Part shown: piece by piece, positions 1 to 6,254 of the stretch
How positions within the stretch are numbered: position 1 is the first letter of the stretch
Layout of the letters: each line of letters starts with the position of its first letter
Assembly: GCA_018399915.1 (NCBI GenBank)
Contig: JAGYNW010000122.1
Location: 1 to 6,254 of the forward strand
DNA from: Candidatus Omnitrophota bacterium
Lineage (GTDB): Bacteria > Omnitrophota > Gorgyraeia > Zapsychrales > Zapsychraceae
Length of the DNA: 6,254 nt
Direction: 5' to 3'
Notes under the pieces: model-generated
Database searches by the model: none
Seen by the model: only the letters and a program-made list of their open reading frames with translations
Told to the model about the DNA's origin: nothing
Position numbers and translations under genes: made by a program

Positions 1-6
1 TGCATT

Positions 7-33
7 TTGACATAATTAAAATAAAGTAGTAAT
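7..33 (+). promoter_or_regulatory. Possible promoter for the small membrane protein gene
   Basis: A perfect TTGACA -35-like hexamer lies at 7-12. The best -10 candidate at reasonable spacing is AGTAAT at 28-33, with a 15-base spacer and only four of six matches to TATAAT. It precedes the ATG at 63 by about 30 bases, a sensible leader length. The region is AT-rich, so a chance match is quite possible and the weak -10 keeps confidence low. Confidence 0.3.
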
Positions 34-62
34 CAAAACATCATCAATCGAAAAACTGGAAC

Positions 63-527
63 ATGTCCCGGAAAAATCCCTCTCTGTTAAACAAAATGTT
101 AAGAAACTTTTTTTGGTTCTCTTATTATGGGATCATTGCCTCGCATATTTTGGCCAGTACTGTTAACTTTTTTTCTCCTGAATCCGGCATTCCCTTGTTT
201 TATCAGATCCTCTATTATTACTATCCGATTTACCTGCTGAGATACTTAATCGACTTTTTCCAGATAATTTTCTCGCTTATACAGTTATTTCCTCTGAGCT
301 TATACATTTTCCGCATCCATCTCAGCAACAAAATCTTTTGGAAAGCGACTTTTATTTTGCACGTAATTTGCTCTATCCTTGGCAACACTTACGCAAAGAT
401 GCAAATCAAATCCCTCTATCACGAGAACACAACCTTTTTCACGATAGCCCTCATCGCTATGGTCATCCTCTATCTGCCACTCTTCTACGCGACTTATCGT
501 TACGCGTTCATGAACCAAAAAAATTAA
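63..527 (+). CDS. Small hypothetical integral membrane protein (about 4 TM helices)
   Basis: This is a 154-residue protein that I do not recognise. It is very hydrophobic and rich in Phe, Tyr, Ile and Leu. Likely membrane segments lie near residues 14-36, 44-60, 61-84 (the last two may form one long hairpin), 90-107 and 122-146. The N terminus is basic (SRK, later K and R), and the C terminus ends in a short polar tail (NQKN). No catalytic motif or signal-peptide cleavage site is evident. The frame has stop codons at 27-32, and no other start codon lies between them and the ATG at 63, so the gene is complete; an alternative start at Met12 (position 96) is less likely. The Shine-Dalgarno match is poor (GGA close to the ATG). 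It converges with the RND permease gene, leaving 9 bases between stop codons, so it is not part of the efflux operon. That it is a real gene is inferred from the sustained hydrophobic helix pattern and the absence of an overlapping gene. Confidence 0.65.
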   Translation: MSRKNPSLLNKMLRNFFWFSYYGIIASHILASTVNFFSPESGIPLFYQILYYYYPIYLLRYLIDFFQIIFSLIQLFPLSLYIFRIHLSNKIFWKATFILHVICSILGNTYAKMQIKSLYHENTTFFTIALIAMVILYLPLFYATYRYAFMNQKN

Positions 528-544
528 AAGGCAGGATTACCTTT
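515..544 (-). terminator. Weak candidate terminator at the end of the efflux operon
   Basis: On the minus strand the end of the RND gene can form a short stem, AAAGG pairing with CCTTT (540-544 with 527-531), around an 8-base loop that contains the stop codon. It is followed by a U-rich stretch (complement of 517-526). The stem is only 5 bp with two G-C pairs, so it is much weaker than the terminator behind the 5S gene. It is the only terminator-like structure seen between the two convergent genes. The same stem exists on the plus strand but lacks a proper T tract there. Confidence 0.25.
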
Positions 545-3500
545 GATTATTCTTAACCATAGACCGATGCAGGATCCTGGCCGTAATATCATCGAAGATC
601 GCGTAAATGCAAGGAATCAAGATCAAAGTCAATCCAGAGGCAAAAAACAATCCCCAGGCAATGGCCAACCCCAAAGGCTTGAGAAACGGATCACCACCTC
701 CGATGCCGTAGGCCACAGAAACCAGACCTCCGATAGTGGTTATGGTTGTCATCAAGACCGGACGCAAACGTTTTTTACCGGCCTCGATCAACGAATCCCT
801 GCGCTCATTGCCGGCCTTCCGTAATTTATTGATAAAATCCACAAGAACCACAGAATCATTAACGACAATACCGGTCAATCCTACCATGCCCATTAATGCG
901 AAAAAGCTCAATGGCTGGCCATGAAGCATAAAGGCGATAAGCACGCCCAGATATCCAAACGGGATCGCGGTCATAACAATAAAGGGTTGGATCAGTGAGC
1001 CAAAAATCGCTGTTAAAATAATAAAGATCAAAAACATGACAACCAGAAATGCAAAAAACAGATTTTGCTGAGTTTCTTTTTGTTCTTCATACTCACCAGC
1101 GAATTTCAAAGAATAGCCGACATATTCCTTCGAAATATCCTTAAACTGATTCTTCAGATCCATATTCACGGAAAATGAGGTTGCCTGTTCGCCATCGACA
1201 TCACCTGTTATCCAGACAGTTCTTTTCCCATCCAAATGCGTTATGGCGTAAAGCCCTTCTGTTTCTTTTATCGAGGCAACAGATTTTAAAGGAATAAGAT
1301 TTCCCTGTTGATTGGGGATCAATATTTTATTAAAGGCATCCCGGCTGTTCCTATGTTCTTCAGGAAAACGAACAATCACATCCACCTCATCTTCCGCCTT
1401 TTTTTGTTTAACCGCGGTAGCAACCCCGCCTTTAAAGGCATATCGTACAGACGACGCGATATCTTCAATTGTCAGGAAATATTTTTTGGCCTTTTCTTCA
1501 TCGACAATTATATTGAGATCTTTTTTGCCGAACTCATAATTGGTAGATACATCAGAAACGCCTTTGCCCCCCTTAAGATAAGCCATGATCTTATCAGCGA
1601 TCTCATTACTCACATCAAAACTATCCCCTTTAATCCCCACCTCAATCGGAGCCCCCTGGGGCGGACCTTCTTTAGGCGAATAAAAATACAACTTTTCAAA
1701 ACCCTTGATCTTATTCAACTCTTCACGCAAAGATTCCTTGATCTCGTTCGGTGTCCGCTTGCGCTGCTGCATAGGCGTTAAATACACGGTTATCTGGGCT
1801 AAATGGGATCCATTTTTGGCATCCGGATCAAACCCCATGGAGCTGGAAATGCTTCCGATATAAGACCTGTATGAATCAAGCTCTTCTTCCGGTAACCTTT
1901 CTACCAGTTGCTCAACAGGATGCAAGAGATCTTCCATTTGCTCCAAAGAGGTTCCTTTCTGCGCCTCGGCACGAATATAAAATTCCTCGATCCCCTTTCC
2001 GGTAAAAAGAATAACTTTAATATTGTAAACCTTGAAGGCAAAAACGACTGTCAATAGACTGAAAACAAACAACAGCGATATCACCTTATAGCGGTGAGTC
2101 AGTGTGTAGCGCATAATCTTCAAATAAAATTTTGTTATGCTATTAAAAATTTTCTTTCGCCATGTTTCCTTTTTCTGACCTCTTACATACTTCCCTTTTT
2201 TAATAAAATCCGCAAGGTGGGCCGGTAGAATGATAAAGGCCTCGATCAGAGAAGCGGCTAAGGTGATAATAACAACTATAGGAATCTGACGGATAAATTT
2301 TCCCATAATATCCGGAAGAAATAATAAAGGGGCAAAAGCCGCAAACGTGGTCAGAATAGTTGCGGTTACCGGGGCAATGACCTCGGTTGTTCCTTTAATA
2401 GCGGCTTCTTTCGGGTCCATGCCTTCTTCCACATAACGGAAGACATTCTCTGAGACAATAATTCCATCATCAACTAACATGCCCAAAACAATGATTAAAC
2501 CTAACATGGATACCAAATTAATACTGATTCCCATCCCCATCATAACAAAAAAAGATAAAAACAACGCGATCGGGATGCCCATCGCGGTAGTCAGAGCCGG
2601 TATCGGGTCCAGGAAAAAGAACAAGATCAACGATACCAGCAGTATGCCTATGAGTCCATTGTTTTTCAGCACGCCTAAACGCCTTTCAACATAAAAAGAG
2701 ATATCATTGGCTGTTGTCACGGAAAGTTTTTCCGGTAATGATTGACGAAATTGGTCCAAGACAGCATGGATGCGCGCAACAACGCGGATAATGTCGGCCG
2801 CCTCATTTTTAACGACAACCATTCCTAATGACCGTTTTCCATTGGTACGCGCGATGCGATCATAATCTTCAAAACCTCTGCTTACATGAGCAACCTCCTT
2901 GACGCGAAGCCAATTGCCCGCATCATTGGCCCTGATAATGACATCTTCGATCTCTTCAACAGTAAAAAACTCACCTGTCGTGCGGACATTGAATTCCTCC
3001 TGATCCGTGGTCAAATGCCCCCCGGGCAAAGTAATATTGCGTGAATTCAAGGCCGCCATGATCTCCTTCATCGAAACATGAAAATTTTTTAATTTTTCCG
3101 GGTCAATATCAACATGAAATTCCGGTTCCCGCCATCCCATCCGCGTCACACTTGCGACCCCGTTGATATTCAACAACAGGTCCTCCAGACTTTCCGCGTA
3201 TTCCCTCTTCATCTGTTCCGGCACATCCCCGGAAAGAGAGACCTCCAAAACAGGAATCTCTTTACTCCGCAACTCAAAAACCATCGGGTCTTCCTTGACG
3301 CCATCCGGAAGATTCTGAATACGGTCAACCGCACGTTCAATATCATCGACCACCTGATTCTTATCACTCGCTTTGGGGTCGATCGTGATTCCTATGATCG
3401 ACTGTCCTTCCTCAGAAGTGGATTGGATCTCCTTGATTCCGCTGATACCCTTGATCTCTTTTTCTATGGGGATGGTTACTAGCTTCTCGACATCTTCGGT

Positions 3501-3665
3501 GGGTGCCCCGGGATATCCCGTTGTAATCGTAACGATGTCATAGTCGACATTGGGAAAGGCCTCTTTCTTTAAATGAAATACGGAATAAATCCCTACGATA
3601 ATGATAAGAATTGAAACAAGATTGACTAATAAAGAATTCTTTATGGAAAATTGCGCTAATTTCAT
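537..3665 (-). CDS. RND-family efflux permease (AcrB/HAE1-like inner-membrane pump)
   Basis: At 1042 residues this is a full-length proton-driven resistance-nodulation-division transporter. It would sit in the inner membrane as a trimer and move substrates from the periplasm or outer leaflet towards an outer-membrane duct. The architecture is complete: TM1 near residues 11-31, a first periplasmic porter loop (about 32-335), TM2-TM6 (about 337-484), a basic cytosolic linker (485-525), TM7 (526-548), a second periplasmic loop (about 549-865) and TM8-TM12 (about 867-1022). The proton-relay pair in TM4 is present as LVDDGIIVSENV (Asp399, Asp400). In TM10 the motif is GIVVNDSVVLVDF, so the lysine of E. 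coli AcrB is replaced by Asn/Asp (936-937), a form I know from many non-enteric RND pumps. A GPPQGAP segment (667-673) is typical of the second porter half. The start ATG overlaps the upstream TolC stop as ATGA, with GAGGGA just upstream. Substrate cannot be told: drugs, lipids or metabolites are possible. The Asp-rich TM4 and lack of a Met-rich motif argue against a metal (CusA) pump. Confidence 0.95.
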   Translation of the reverse strand: MKLAQFSIKNSLLVNLVSILIIIVGIYSVFHLKKEAFPNVDYDIVTITTGYPGAPTEDVEKLVTIPIEKEIKGISGIKEIQSTSEEGQSIIGITIDPKASDKNQVVDDIERAVDRIQNLPDGVKEDPMVFELRSKEIPVLEVSLSGDVPEQMKREYAESLEDLLLNINGVASVTRMGWREPEFHVDIDPEKLKNFHVSMKEIMAALNSRNITLPGGHLTTDQEEFNVRTTGEFFTVEEIEDVIIRANDAGNWLRVKEVAHVSRGFEDYDRIARTNGKRSLGMVVVKNEAADIIRVVARIHAVLDQFRQSLPEKLSVTTANDISFYVERRLGVLKNNGLIGILLVSLILFFFLDPIPALTTAMGIPIALFLSFFVMMGMGISINLVSMLGLIIVLGMLVDDGIIVSENVFRYVEEGMDPKEAAIKGTTEVIAPVTATILTTFAAFAPLLFLPDIMGKFIRQIPIVVIITLAASLIEAFIILPAHLADFIKKGKYVRGQKKETWRKKIFNSITKFYLKIMRYTLTHRYKVISLLFVFSLLTVVFAFKVYNIKVILFTGKGIEEFYIRAEAQKGTSLEQMEDLLHPVEQLVERLPEEELDSYRSYIGSISSSMGFDPDAKNGSHLAQITVYLTPMQQRKRTPNEIKESLREELNKIKGFEKLYFYSPKEGPPQGAPIEVGIKGDSFDVSNEIADKIMAYLKGGKGVSDVSTNYEFGKKDLNIIVDEEKAKKYFLTIEDIASSVRYAFKGGVATAVKQKKAEDEVDVIVRFPEEHRNSRDAFNKILIPNQQGNLIPLKSVASIKETEGLYAITHLDGKRTVWITGDVDGEQATSFSVNMDLKNQFKDISKEYVGYSLKFAGEYEEQKETQQNLFFAFLVVMFLIFIILTAIFGSLIQPFIVMTAIPFGYLGVLIAFMLHGQPLSFFALMGMVGLTGIVVNDSVVLVDFINKLRKAGNERRDSLIEAGKKRLRPVLMTTITTIGGLVSVAYGIGGGDPFLKPLGLAIAWGLFFASGLTLILIPCIYAIFDDITARILHRSMVKNNQR

Positions 3666-3674
3666 TTATCCCTC
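3662..3674 (-). promoter_or_regulatory. ATGA stop/start overlap with ribosome binding site for the RND gene
   Basis: The last bases of the TolC gene read GAGGGATAAATGA on the minus strand. GAGG is a good Shine-Dalgarno sequence about 5 bases before the ATG, and the TolC TGA overlaps the RND ATG by 4 bases. This decides the RND start and implies translational coupling, so the pump is made with the channel. Confidence 0.8.
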
Positions 3675-5137
3675 AACGTGTACTGTCCTAATAAAGTGCC
3701 TTTTTTAAGTTTCAGATCGATCAAAGCACTGTGCAAGCGGTATTTGTCTGCGACCGCGGCTTGTTGCGCCTTGATCAGATCCTCCTGGTAACGGATCAGA
3801 GTATCCGTATCCGAACGCCCCAGATTGAAACGTTTTTCTTCTTCTTTGAGCTTTTGCGCCTGCAGCTCAGCAATATCAATGCTGTTAAAGGCGACTTCTT
3901 TATAAATATTGCAATTACGTACCTGGTCCATAATATCGATCGTTATCTGACGTTCAATCAGCTTTAATTCAATCAGGGCTTTCGCTTTTTCATATTCCGC
4001 TTTTTCCAGCTTAGCCTTGGCATCACGGTTTTCTAAAGGCAGAGAAAACATCAACCCGACCGCATAATGAGAATTGTCCTCAGCCGTAATATTCGTGACC
4101 GACTGGCGGAAATGATCTCCTAGCCCGTTCTTGGTCAAAGAGGCGGTTAAATTCACAGTGGGCAGCATATTATTCTTTTCAACAACAAGATTAATCTTCT
4201 GTGCCTCAATTGTATTTTTGGCCCGTAAAAAATCTCTGCGTTTCTCAAATGCGACTTTCAAGGCCTCCATAAAATCCTGTTGCCCCACGCTAAGATCAAA
4301 TTTATCGGTTGGGACAATAGCGGCCTGATGCTCTTTGATGTTGAGCATTAATTTGAGAACATTTTCTTTGGTCTTGACCGCGTTCTCAAGCAGCCTTAAG
4401 TCATTGATCCGATTCTTGTAATTCGCCTCTGAAGCGATAGCTTCAGGCTTCTCTACAAGCCCATCTTTCAGTTTTTCTTGATGCAGATCATACAGCCGCT
4501 TGGCCTGATCCACCATTTCTTTCTGGATAGCCACATTTTCCATCTCCAGGACCAAGTCCCAATAAGCCTTTTTAACAGAACGGATAACCTGCTCTATCTT
4601 TTCTAATGAAGTGTACGCAGAATTCTGAATTTGTATTTTGGTAATATCAATATTTCCGCGATCCGTAATTCCAAAAAAATTCTTTCCTAACTCCTGCGTT
4701 ACCGAAAGGCTCAAAGCAGAGTTATGATTCAATGCTGAACTGGCAACAGAAGCATCTGTCCAATTCCGGTTATTGGTCATATCCAGATCCAGTTTTGTAC
4801 CCGAGGGTAACTTTCTGGAAACACCTATATCATAATCATTATCAAGGGTTTTTGTCCCATACAAAGATGAACTCCTTTTCATTTGATCGTTCTGATACTT
4901 AACCTCAGCATTAAGTATGGTGTCAAATAAAGACCGCGCCCTTCCCAGTGAAGTATCGGCAATAAAGGAGTCGTAGTTGGCTAATTGTATGTCAAAGTTG
5001 TTTATTAGCGCTAACTGTGTGACCTCCTTAAGGGACAAACGGTAAACTTTTGCCTCCGGGCTTTTACAAAAACCGTAAGGTACAATAGAGGACAAAAGCA
5101 TTAAAATAAACATAATAGGAAATAGTATTTTTTTCAT
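3662..5137 (-). CDS. TolC-family outer-membrane efflux protein
   Basis: This 491-residue protein has the size and layout of an outer membrane efflux protein (OEP family), which trimerises into a beta-barrel plus a long periplasmic alpha-helical tunnel. Residues 1-24 form a signal peptide (MKK start, hydrophobic 5-19, cleavage probably near GFC/K). Two OEP-type repeats follow. The first begins with LSLKEVTQLALINN (35-47), has a beta-rich stretch (about 75-160) and then long charged helices (about 165-270). The second begins near 285, has a shorter beta segment (about 325-370) and helices (about 370-480) containing the familiar EEKRFNLGRSDTDTLIRYQ region (433-451). Cys24 is not in a credible lipobox (preceded by YGF), so lipidation is unlikely. 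It is the middle gene of the operon, joined by ATGA overlaps to the regulator upstream and the pump downstream. No membrane fusion protein gene separates it from the pump, which is unusual. Family assignment is firm; substrate is unknown. Confidence 0.93.
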   Translation of the reverse strand: MKKILFPIMFILMLLSSIVPYGFCKSPEAKVYRLSLKEVTQLALINNFDIQLANYDSFIADTSLGRARSLFDTILNAEVKYQNDQMKRSSSLYGTKTLDNDYDIGVSRKLPSGTKLDLDMTNNRNWTDASVASSALNHNSALSLSVTQELGKNFFGITDRGNIDITKIQIQNSAYTSLEKIEQVIRSVKKAYWDLVLEMENVAIQKEMVDQAKRLYDLHQEKLKDGLVEKPEAIASEANYKNRINDLRLLENAVKTKENVLKLMLNIKEHQAAIVPTDKFDLSVGQQDFMEALKVAFEKRRDFLRAKNTIEAQKINLVVEKNNMLPTVNLTASLTKNGLGDHFRQSVTNITAEDNSHYAVGLMFSLPLENRDAKAKLEKAEYEKAKALIELKLIERQITIDIMDQVRNCNIYKEVAFNSIDIAELQAQKLKEEEKRFNLGRSDTDTLIRYQEDLIKAQQAAVADKYRLHSALIDLKLKKGTLLGQYTLRDK

Positions 5138-5152
5138 TTTTTCGCATCCTTT
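5134..5152 (-). promoter_or_regulatory. ATGA stop/start overlap with ribosome binding site for the TolC gene
   Basis: On the minus strand AAAGGA (5152-5147) lies 9 bases before the TolC ATG and inside the last codons of the regulator gene. The regulator stop TGA shares 4 bases with that ATG. This supports the chosen TolC start and coupled translation of regulator and channel. Confidence 0.8.
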
Positions 5153-5595
5153 AAAAATTGTTTAATAAAAAGTAATGGCCCCATACGCTCCTGCTCAGAG
5201 ACCCTTTCAAGAATATGCATCCATTTTTCAAAAAGATTTTTCCGGAATTTACGGATAACCGCGTGGCCAGACTTGGTTAAATTGACATTATAGACGCGCC
5301 TGTCCTTTTGGTCCTGTACCCTTTTTAAATAATTACGCTTTACTAAACGGTCGACCAAACCGCTGGTCGTGGCAGCCGAAATATTCAATTTTTTACTTAA
5401 GTCCGTCAGATTACACGGTTGTTCCTCTTCCACGGTTACCAAAACAAAAATTTGCGCCGGTGGCACATCAATGGACTTATACATGTGCGGGTACATGTAG
5501 CGAATGAACTGCGGCATGAGCACAGACATTTCTTCGGCAATCTTGCTGACATGCGGGCTTTTGGGGAAAATGGGGTCTTGTATTTTATTTAGCAT
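5134..5595 (-). CDS. MarR-family winged helix-turn-helix transcriptional regulator
   Basis: This 153-residue protein matches MarR-family length and layout. An N-terminal dimerisation helix runs at about residues 15-40, and the DNA-binding domain at about 47-110. The latter contains the helix-turn-helix LTDLSKKLNISAATTSGLVDRLVKR (given here as two halves: LTDLSKKLNIS at 63-73 and AATTSGLVDRLVKR at 74-87) and the diagnostic wing DQKDRRVYNVNLT (95-107) with the conserved DxxDRR arginines. C-terminal helices (about 115-150) complete the dimer interface. MarR proteins usually repress their own operon and release DNA on binding a small ligand, so this is probably the local repressor of the efflux genes it is coupled to; that is inference. 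The only cysteine is Cys61, so there is no clear sign of thiol-based sensing like that of OhrR. The start at 5595 is preferred over Met23 because Met23 would cut the first helix. No Shine-Dalgarno sequence precedes it, fitting a leaderless transcript. Confidence 0.92.
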   Translation of the reverse strand: MLNKIQDPIFPKSPHVSKIAEEMSVLMPQFIRYMYPHMYKSIDVPPAQIFVLVTVEEEQPCNLTDLSKKLNISAATTSGLVDRLVKRNYLKRVQDQKDRRVYNVNLTKSGHAVIRKFRKNLFEKWMHILERVSEQERMGPLLFIKQFLKDAKK

Positions 5596-5601
5596 GGCTA
5601 A

Positions 5602-5629
5602 ATATTATCACAACCTATAAATATGTCAA
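5602..5629 (-). promoter_or_regulatory. Probable promoter of the efflux operon
   Basis: On the minus strand a perfect TTGACA (5629-5624) is followed by GATAAT (5609-5604, 14-base spacer, five of six matches) or TAATAT (5607-5602, 16-base spacer, four of six). The start codon follows the second box after only six bases, so transcription would begin within a base or two of the ATG. The promoter lies after the rRNA terminator and is the natural target for MarR repression. I see no clean palindromic operator; there is only a direct ATATTT repeat (complement of 5618-5623 and 5600-5605). Confidence 0.55.
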
Positions 5630-5649
5630 ACAAAAAAAATAGAGTGCTA

Positions 5650-5686
5650 CAAAAAAAGCCCTGCTCAAATTTCTTTGAGCAGGACT
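5650..5686 (-). terminator. Strong intrinsic terminator of the rRNA operon
   Basis: The minus strand forms a 13-bp stem (5686-5674 pairing with 5669-5657, core CCTGCTCAAA/TTTGAGCAGG with one G-U pair). It is closed by a GAAA tetraloop and followed by a run of seven T. It begins 9 bases after the 5S 3' end, so it should end rRNA transcription before the regulator gene. Confidence 0.92.
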
Positions 5687-5695
5687 TTAAATTAA

Positions 5696-5811
5696 TCCGG
5701 CGACTTTCTACTCTCCCGGTCCCTTGCGAGACAAGTACCATCGACCTTATAGGACTTAACTTCTGTATTCGGAATGGGAACAGGTGTTTCCCCTACAGTA
5801 TAATCACCGGA
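5696..5811 (-). rRNA. rrf: 5S ribosomal RNA
   Basis: A complete 5S rRNA of about 116 bases. The 5' TCCGGTGA pairs with the 3' TCGCCGGA to form helix I. The conserved loop region appears as GGGGAAACACCTGTTCCC followed by CCGAATACAGAAGTTAAG, and the 3' half has GATGGTACT and GGGAGAGTAG. It lies downstream of the 23S gene in the normal bacterial order, with no tRNA between them. Ends are set from helix I and could be off by one or two bases. Confidence 0.95.
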
Positions 5812-5818
5812 AATTGGG

Positions 5819-5835
5819 TGTGCCTATCAGGCACA
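5819..5835 (-). other. Short hairpin just upstream of 5S rRNA
   Basis: A perfect 7-bp inverted repeat, TGTGCCT/AGGCACA with a 3-base loop, ends 7 bases before the mature 5S 5' end on the minus strand. No U tract follows, so it is not a terminator. A role in pre-5S processing is possible but is inferred only from position. Confidence 0.5.
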
Positions 5836-5883
5836 AATGTATTTGACAATTATATAAGATAGTGCGTCTTAATATTTTTTTCA

Positions 5884-5947
5884 TGATCGATATCAGTGAT
5901 CAATGTACAACCTTAACAGCTGTCCACTGATCACTGATTCCCGATCA
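5884..5947. repeat. Long imperfect inverted repeat in the 23S-5S spacer
   Basis: The arms at 5884-5902 and 5928-5947 are reverse complements over about 19-20 bases with one bulge and one or two mismatches. The shared core is ATCAGTGATCA, the outer ends are TGATCG/CGATCA, and they flank a 25-base loop. The right arm begins about 10 bases beyond the 23S 3' end. It could fold in the rRNA precursor as a processing stem, or it could be a copy of a dispersed intergenic palindrome. It is not a terminator for the rRNA operon, since the minus strand after it is A-rich. The rest of the spacer (5812-5957) holds no tRNA or gene that I can see. Confidence 0.7.
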
Positions 5948-5957
5948 TTTTATATTA

Positions 5958-6254
5958 ATGGTCAAGCTTTCGGCTTATTAGTACTGCTCAGCTTAAAGCA
6001 TTACTGCTCTTACACATGCAGCCTATCAACCTCCTAGTCTAGAAGGTGCCTACACTCACCGAAGTGAGTACGATATCTAATCTTGAGGAAGGCTTCGCAC
6101 TTAGATGCATTCAGCGCTTATCCGTTCCAAACGTGGCTACCCAGCGACTACCCTTGGCAGGATAACTGGAACACCAGAGGTCTGTATTTCCCGGTCCTCT
6201 CGTACTAGAGAAATATCCCCTTCAAATATCGAACGCCCACACCAGATAGAGACC
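5958..6254 (-). rRNA. rrl: 23S ribosomal RNA, 3' end (partial)
   Basis: This is the last roughly 297 bases of a 23S rRNA gene; the 5' part lies beyond the right edge of the window. The sarcin-ricin loop sequence AGTACGAGAGGACC is present on the minus strand (6206-6193). The domain VI strand GGTCTCTATC lies at the window edge, GCATCTAAGTGCGAAG further on, and the 3'-terminal AGTACTAATAAGCCG leads into GCTTGACC. The mature 3' end is estimated from the GCTTGACC that should pair with the 23S 5' end and is uncertain by a few bases. No insertion or intron is seen in this part. Confidence 0.96.

Noticed and set aside
300..518. Minus-strand open frame opposite the small membrane protein
   Set aside because: Its translation is charged and featureless, while the plus-strand frame has a consistent membrane-protein pattern and a bounded start. 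A third overlapping plus-strand frame (338-556) also looks non-coding.
1308..1781. Plus-strand open frame of about 157 codons inside the RND gene
   Set aside because: It lies fully antisense to a well-supported RND coding region, and its translation shows no domain or plausible protein pattern. The same applies to the other antisense frames in the RND and TolC genes.
5043..5137. TolC protein as a lipoprotein, because Cys24 follows the signal peptide
   Set aside because: The residues before the cysteine are Y-G-F. A lipobox needs a small residue (G, A or S) directly before Cys and usually Leu at -3.
5602..5630. Palindromic MarR operator in the regulator promoter
   Set aside because: I looked for an inverted repeat and found only a direct ATATTT repeat in AT-rich sequence, which does not support calling an operator.
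5623..5862. Plus-strand open frame of about 79 codons
   Set aside because: It runs across the terminator, the whole 5S rRNA and part of the spacer in antisense, so it is not a credible gene.
5843..5875. Plus-strand promoter in the 23S-5S spacer (TTGACA at 5843)
   Set aside because: No -10 box lies at a usable distance, and no plus-strand gene follows; downstream is antisense to 23S rRNA.

Overview
The window looks like ordinary chromosomal DNA from a Gram-negative bacterium. The evidence is a TolC-type outer-membrane channel, an RND inner-membrane pump and a bacterial rRNA operon end. Composition is moderately AT-rich. The phylum cannot be fixed by eye. An uncultivated lineage such as Omnitrophota or another PVC-side or deltaproteobacterial-like group is only a guess; the 297 bases of 23S rRNA and the complete 5S rRNA would settle it by database comparison.

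Layout from right to left, because nearly everything is on the minus strand. The 3' end of a 23S rRNA gene (5958-6254, cut by the window edge) is followed by a spacer of about 146 bases with two hairpins, a complete 5S rRNA (5696-5811), and a strong intrinsic terminator (5650-5686). A promoter-like sequence (5602-5629) then sits almost on top of the start codon of a MarR-family regulator (5134-5595). The regulator is followed by a TolC-family outer-membrane efflux protein (3662-5137) and an RND permease (537-3665). Both junctions are 4-base ATGA stop/start overlaps, so the three genes read as one translationally coupled operon. At the left end an unrecognised four-helix membrane protein (63-527, plus strand) converges on the operon with only 9 bases between stop codons.

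Functionally, the operon encodes a self-regulated drug or metabolite efflux system. The MarR protein is the presumed ligand-responsive repressor, the RND protein the proton-driven pump, and the TolC protein the exit duct. The main oddity is that no periplasmic adaptor (membrane fusion protein) gene is present between, before or after the pump genes, although such pumps normally need one. Other points of note are a probable leaderless regulator mRNA, the position directly behind an rRNA operon, and a long inverted repeat in the 23S-5S spacer. I see no clearly new system here; the adaptor-less operon is the most useful lead.
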